Below, piece after piece: positions 59,480-64,000 of a DNA stretch of 64,000 bases. The notes under the pieces were generated by a model. The model was not told the DNA's origin. It saw only the letters and a program-made list of their open reading frames with translations, and did no database searches. The translations under genes were made by a program, and so were the position numbers. This DNA comes from Asparagopsis taxiformis (taxonomy: Eukaryota; Rhodophyta; Florideophyceae; Bonnemaisoniales; Bonnemaisoniaceae): NCBI GenBank assembly GCA_030407315.1, contig JALQPE010002768.1, forward strand, positions 59,341-123,340, given 5' to 3'. Each line of letters opens with the position of its first letter. Within the stretch, counting starts at the first letter, position 1.

Positions 59480-59519
59480 TTAGGCCGGCATGGCCGTGCA
59501 CCGTGGTGCGCAAAAATTC
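59381..59519. repeat. Pair of direct repeats, 107 bp apart
   Basis: GCATGGCC[A/G]TGCA then CGTGGTGCGCAAAAATTC occurs at 59381-59412 and 59488-59519 with two substitutions. Each is followed by an A/T-rich stretch that can fold (AAATTTCC/GGAAATTT-like). The unit may extend a little on both sides. Confidence 0.75.
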
Positions 59520-61543
59520 CAAATTTCGGAATTTAATATAGATGCCACGCTGGCCACAAGCGCCACTCGCGCATGGCGGCGGTGATTAGGCCGATTTTGG
59601 CGCGCTCGCTGCCGCTCAATCCGCCTCCGAAAGCGTGCAACCATGGCTGGCGGTAAGTTGCCTCTGGCTCCAGGTGTCGGCCTGGGGTGTATAACCGAGC
59701 CAGCGCACGCGAAAACGCGAATTTCCAGCGTCATCAACTCGCTCCTCTTGGAGGTCATCAATGGTGTACTCCCGCGTCGAGTACCCATCGTCCTCGTTTT
59801 CATTCAGCTCTTTAGCTGGTATGGCTGTCACCCTAGCCTGTCGGCGTTTCCATCTTGAGAAGCGGCGAGGTTCCCGCGAGTCCCGCGTAGGGGACTTGCG
59901 GGGGCCGGCATCCTGTGGGTTCTCACCCGGTACAGGATGACTTAAGCCACTGCTCGTGCTCTCTGGCGTATCTTTTGCACCATCCTTGAAGAACTGATTA
60001 TCGTCAGGATTAGCGTCCTCGTGGGGACCGTTGGAGGCGTCACCCTCCTCGTTAGGCAGGGTGGCTGCCTCGACACCTCGCCGGTCGTTTGTAGGCCCTA
60101 GCGGGCGTGAATTCTCGCTCAGCTTAGCAGCTGTGGGCGCGGTTTGGACCTCTTGGTCGGGCAAACCATCACGGTGGGATAGTGGCCTCGTCGCTCTCCA
60201 CCCTCACTGGCGAGTGGGGGAGGGGAGTTTTCGCCCTGGCTCTCCGGCTCCACGCAGGGGACGCCGTCCCTTTCCTCAACCCTAGCGGGTGTGTCACCGC
60301 CAACATCCAGGTTGTCTTTCTCCTCCAGGGGAGTGTTGGCCGCTGGTCGTACGCGGTCCGAACTTACCCGTTCGGGTACCCATCTATCATCACATCCAGT
60401 GTGTGGCCGTGGTTAGAAATGACGGTATACGGACCCCTGGACTGGAAGTCTAACTTATTCCTCGTTCGACCGAGTATCGTTGTCTCCTGCGACATGTTGC
60501 GGAGGTCTAAGTAAACTTGATCTCCCGCGCGTAGGCGTATGTTCGGTGACCGGACCGCCTTGTCAAAATCCCTCTTGTAGCGGGCTTGCATCTTCGCAAG
60601 AGACCTATTCGCCTTAGCATATTGGTGGCGTAGGCGGTCCTTCCACGTCGCCCGTGTCCAGTAACGGAGTCAGCTTCCAGCTGTAGTTCTGCCAAGCCGA
60701 GTTTTGGGCGGCGGGCGTGTCAGTACCAACTCGATGGTGTAGTATTCGTCGAACGATGTATACAGCGATTGTACGCGTATTCAAGGACAGGCAAATATTC
60801 GTCCCAATTACGATGGTCATCGGATACGTAGTGTCTCAGCATGGATGCGAGCGTCCGATTAAATCGTTCCACCTGCCCGTTTGTCTGCGGGTGATAAGTG
60901 GTGGTGGTCATCGGTTTGACGCCGAGTATGACGCATGCATCGACAAACGCCTTCGAGCGGAATTGTGGACCATTATCCGAAAGGGATGGTACGTGGTGCC
61001 CCGTACGTGAATACCCATTCTTCGACGAATGCCTTCACGACTAAGTGCGCTTGTATCGAGCGCATGGCCACCAGTCGGCACAACTTGGAGTACCTGTCCA
61101 TTATGACAAGAACGTACACGCGACCGCGTGAAGTCCTCGGCAGTGGCCCCATGAGGTCGATTGCCACATCCTCTAGCGGCTTCACAGCCGGAAATAGCTT
61201 GAGCGGGTTAGTGTGCTTGGACAGTTGAATACGGTCCTTCGCGCACGTCTCGCTCCCCGCACGGTCGCGTATACATCCACGATCATCGTTGGCCAGTACA
61301 GACCCTGTTTAAGGGTCTCGTACATCCTTCTTATGCCTGGATGACCTGCCACCGCAGAGTAATGGTAGCTATGCAGTAGCCTTGGCCGAAGAGATTCGGG
61401 GACACGACCTGACGCTCCCCCGTAGAGGGGGACTGGCGTACGAGTATCCCTTGCTCTGTTAAAGAGTATGGAGAGTCCGCGTCGGAGTCACTCTTGTGAA
61501 GGAGTGTTTGGCAAGAGAGTCGTGAGACTGTGCCATGATCCAC
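59480..61543 (-). pseudogene. Chromovirus integrase with C-terminal chromodomain, frames broken
   Basis: The integrase core is in pieces: KPLEDVAIDLMGPLP and VLVIMDRYSKLCRLV (61185-60973, first catalytic Asp), then a LSDNGPQF-type stretch nearby, and TTYHPQTNGQVERFNRTL (60911-60720, catalytic Glu). The GPY/F-type module is in 60591-60364 (VYLDLRNMSQE, KLDFQSRGPYTV). A disordered charged region (60164 to about 59780) leads to the chromodomain: YTIDDLQEERVDD, then FRVRWLGYTPQADTW (about 59774-59669), with a last frame shift so the basic end (MVARFRRRIERQRA) reads in another frame. The chromodomain may guide integration to marked chromatin. Confidence 0.8.
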
Positions 61544-61561
61544 TCGTTCTCCGAGATATTC

Positions 61562-63156
61562 TCAGGGACGATATCCTGTACCGCTATTAAGCAGGGAACA
61601 GCATGGTCCAACGGCTCTGGATACATGTCCATGAGGGAATGCCAACCCTCTTCCTCGGTCGCGGGCGGGTTCCGTCTCTCCCCTTCTTGGAGTAAGAACG
61701 TCGGTATTCTTCCTCCAGTGGGGTACGGTCTTCTCGGTAGTCTCGATCCGAGACAATGCGTCCGGTACGACATTCTTGATCCCAGGTCGATACTGAATGT
61801 CGAAGTCAAACTCAGAGAGTCTCAGCCGCCAACGGGCGAGTCTTCCCTCCGATGGAGTAATGGACAAGATCCACGTGAGTGAATTATGGTCCGTTCTCAC
61901 GGTAAACCGTGTTCCCTCGAGATAGGGGCGTAGTAAGCTAATTGCCCAGAACACGGAGAGGCATTCCTTCTCCGTAGTGGAGTACCGGCGTTGGGTATCA
62001 GACAGACTTACTCCAATATCCTACCGGGTGTAGTATGCCGTCGTCCTGCTGTGCAGCAGGGCGCAACCCATCTGTCCATCCGAAGCATCCACGTCCAACG
62101 TGTAGGGCCGTCCAGCGTGCGGGAGGCAGAGGACTGGTGGCGACACCAATGCCGTCTTCAATGCCTCGAAGGCGCTAAACTGCTCCTGGGTCGGCGGGCC
62201 CACTCCACAGGCATGCCCTTCTTAAGAAGTTCGTTTAACGGAGACGCTAATTTTGCGTAGGATTGCACAAATCTCCGATAGACATTGCAAGAACCCAGAA
62301 AGCTACGCAATTGCGTCTGCGTCTTCGGGTATGCCGATTCTTGAATCGCCTGTAGGCGGTAGACAAGACTTCCAGCTTACCCGGCCGTATTCTGTGGCCG
62401 AGGTAGTCGACGCTCTTGCGGAAGAACTCGCTCTTCTGAATTTAAGCGTGACTCCTGCTTGCCGCAGAATTGCCAGTATGGTGTCCACGTGATGGACGTG
62501 TTCCTTCTCGTTGCGAGAGAAGATGATGACATCGTCAAGGTACACAAGGCAGAATTTGCCACTTGACTCCTGACAGGAGGATATCGAGCGCCCTCTGGAA
62601 CGTCGCGGGGGCGTTCGTCAAACCGAATGGCATTCGAATGAACTGGTAGGAGCCAACGTGCGCCGTGAAGGCCGTCTTCTCCTCCTTGTCTTCCTCGGCA
62701 ATGGGAATTTGCCAGTACCCACTATTGCAGTCGAGCGTTGTGAATATCGCTGCCTCCCCCAAGGAGTCTATGCAGTCATCCATACGCGGTATTGGATATG
62801 CGTCCTTGACGGTGACTGCGTTCAGCCGGCGATAATCCACGCAGAAACGTGACGAGCCGTCCTTCTTCGGAACAACACCACGGGGCTTGCCCATTCCGTC
62901 TGGGCGGGTTCGATACCCCAGCCTTCAACATCTCCTGCACTTGTGCAGTGATATCTCGCGGTTCTTATGTCCCGCTCGGTATGGGGCTTGGCGAACTGGC
63001 TTCGTATCCGGCTTGAGCTCGATACGGTGCTCTGTCGCAGAGATCTCCCCCAGGTGCCCACTCCACATGGAGGCGTGCTTTTCCAGCATCTTGACTATCT
63101 CCTTCTGCAAAGAAGTGTCGGATAACTCCATGGTTTTGCAGACAATTTCCTTCCAA
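61562..63156 (-). pseudogene. Chromovirus reverse transcriptase and RNase H, frames broken
   Basis: N-terminal pieces HRIELKPDTKPVRQAPYRAG (63131-62925) and EPAQTEWASPVV (63061-62822) lead to the RT core VPKKDGSSRFCVDYRRLN, DLGEAA-like, TTLDCNSGYWQIP and FIRMPFGLTNAPATFQRA (62894-62535), then the catalytic YLDDVIIFSR (62545-62303). The connection and RNase H parts follow: FEALKTALVSPPVL and LDVDASDGQMGCALL (62203-62021) and FTVRTDHNSLTWIL with PGIKNVVPDALSR (61954-61562). Core catalytic motifs are intact; the disruptions are indels that move the frame several times. Confidence 0.85.
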
Positions 63157-63513
63157 TCGGGAGTCCGTTCGACCTCACGGTTGCTTTCTTCTCGGGCATG
63201 AGTGGGGATTAGTGTGACGCTGGTGGGCCGTGCGTCATTGGGCTATGGTCTCCTTCCTCTCCGACGAGGAGTAATGCGTTGGGGGACCGTCTGTGGTACC
63301 CAATACCATACCCTTTGGTAGACGGATTTCCTTCTTCCCGAAGTTGCAACTTCGACATCGAACGGCAGGAGCGGCCTTACCGTGGCGATACCATTCGCCA
63401 TTTGCACCCTCCCTTCCAGTTGAGAAGCTGTTTCTTGGTATCAGAACCCTCGTGCCCGAGTCGTTGGCTACGGCAGCCACTTTAGTCCCTTCCCGGATGG
63501 AAGTATGACCGGT

Positions 63514-64000
63514 CTAGCGACTCGAATGGAGATTGCTTCGGCTTGCCGAGGCTTTTTTCTCCGTTCGGGGTCTTCGGGGGCGGACCTTACTCCACCCTAT
63601 CGGTATGCGTTCTTGGTTGTGTTGCAGCACAAATACTCGCTTCCGAGGGTATATCGCCTCAACGTGGGTATCGATAAAATCACACCCCAGAATGCAGGGT
63701 ACTGCTAAATGTTCCACAACCAGGAAGCGCTGTCTAAGCGGAGAACGACCAACCAATATTTGCATAACCACCACTGCAACGGGTGGTATGCGTCGGCCAT
63801 TCGCGTCTACGACCTTCACGTTCGCAGACAGTTTATCAACTGGAAACCGCTCTCTCCAGTCGAAAGGCAGCGAGCCTTGCCTTAGAATGCTGAGGCTCGC
63901 TCCTGTGTCCAGCACAGCAGCCAAATAGCTGTAGCTTGACTTGGATACGCCCAACATGGCGTCCACACGGTAGTTCCGTGTGCCAACGGCTACACAGAAA
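63514..64000 (-). CDS. Chromovirus aspartic protease, continues past the edge
   Basis: The frame is open from the window edge down to 63514. AAVLDTGASLSILRQ holds the catalytic Asp-Thr-Gly and CILGCDFIDTH the conserved late motif of retropepsins. The C-terminal part is basic (RPRRPRTEKKASASR). No CCHC knuckle is visible, so gag lies further right or in another frame. Confidence 0.8.
   Translation of the reverse strand, partial: FCVAVGTRNYRVDAMLGVSKSSYSYLAAVLDTGASLSILRQGSLPFDWRERFPVDKLSANVKVVDANGRRIPPVAVVVMQILVGRSPLRQRFLVVEHLAVPCILGCDFIDTHVEAIYPRKRVFVLQHNQERIPIGWSKVRPRRPRTEKKASASRSNLHSSR

Larger units (their letters stand above)
53497..64000 (-). mobile_element. Ty3/gypsy chromovirus LTR retrotransposon, incomplete at right edge
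   Basis: The element reads on the minus strand. From right to left it shows protease, reverse transcriptase, RNase H, integrase and chromodomain (64000-59480), direct repeats and a 169-bp tandem array, an ORF on the opposite strand (57672-54492), a purine-rich tract and one LTR (54173-53497). The order PR-RT-RH-IN and the terminal chromodomain define a chromovirus. The 5' LTR, primer binding site and gag would lie beyond 64000, so target-site duplications cannot be checked; the 5 bases left of the LTR are ATACG. More than 10.5 kb is visible, so the whole element is probably over 12 kb, large for a chromovirus. Frame breaks in pol mean this copy is either decayed or carries assembly errors. 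Confidence 0.88.

Overview
This is a nuclear, intron-poor eukaryotic chromosome segment. Most genes are single uninterrupted reading frames on both strands. Only three genes need introns (four introns, 74-91 nt, donors GTAAGT or GTACGT, some with a CTAAC-like branch site). A nuclear biotin carboxylase with a transit-peptide-like leader implies a plastid-bearing organism whose plastid ACCase is multisubunit. Together with the intron poverty this fits a unicellular red alga best. That is an inference; other intron-poor algae are not excluded.

Region 1 to 51 kb is ordinary gene-dense chromosome. In order it holds: a type II membrane glycosyltransferase/alginate-lyase-like fusion (1.7-4.1 kb); an N-myristoylated-type alpha/beta hydrolase (minus); URM1 and an IMP1-like mitochondrial protease, whose stop codons share one CTAG; an ELO fatty acid elongase; a long coiled-coil protein with an LEA-like tail (minus); fumarylacetoacetase (minus); AP-3 beta; a PPR protein (minus); plastid biotin carboxylase; USP7; an unknown 396-residue protein (minus); two tandem TUP1-like corepressors; condensin II D3 (minus); a small acidic protein with a KVSF motif; a C2H2 zinc-finger protein; a nearly 3-kb gene-free stretch; an OSCA/CSC1 channel; a GYF-like protein (minus); PP2A subunit B; COX17 (minus); an ASA1-type WD40 protein; and a small secreted precursor (minus). 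The GYF-like and PP2A-B genes each need one extra base in a C-run to be read through, which suggests local homopolymer errors in the assembly.

Region 52 to 64 kb is repetitive. A gag-like ORF on the plus strand (52.9-53.4 kb) sits next to one LTR (53,497-54,173) of a large Ty3/gypsy chromovirus that lies on the minus strand and runs off the right edge: protease, reverse transcriptase, RNase H, integrase and a C-terminal chromodomain, all broken by indels. Between the chromodomain and the 3' LTR the element carries two things unusual for chromoviruses: a long antisense ORF of unknown function (54.5-57.7 kb) with its own poly(A) signal, and four copies of a 169-bp tandem repeat (57.86-58.49 kb). 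This layout resembles the antisense ORFs and 3' tandem repeats of plant Tat-lineage elements (Grande, Retand, Ogre), but on a chromodomain element. It is the best candidate for something undescribed in the window.
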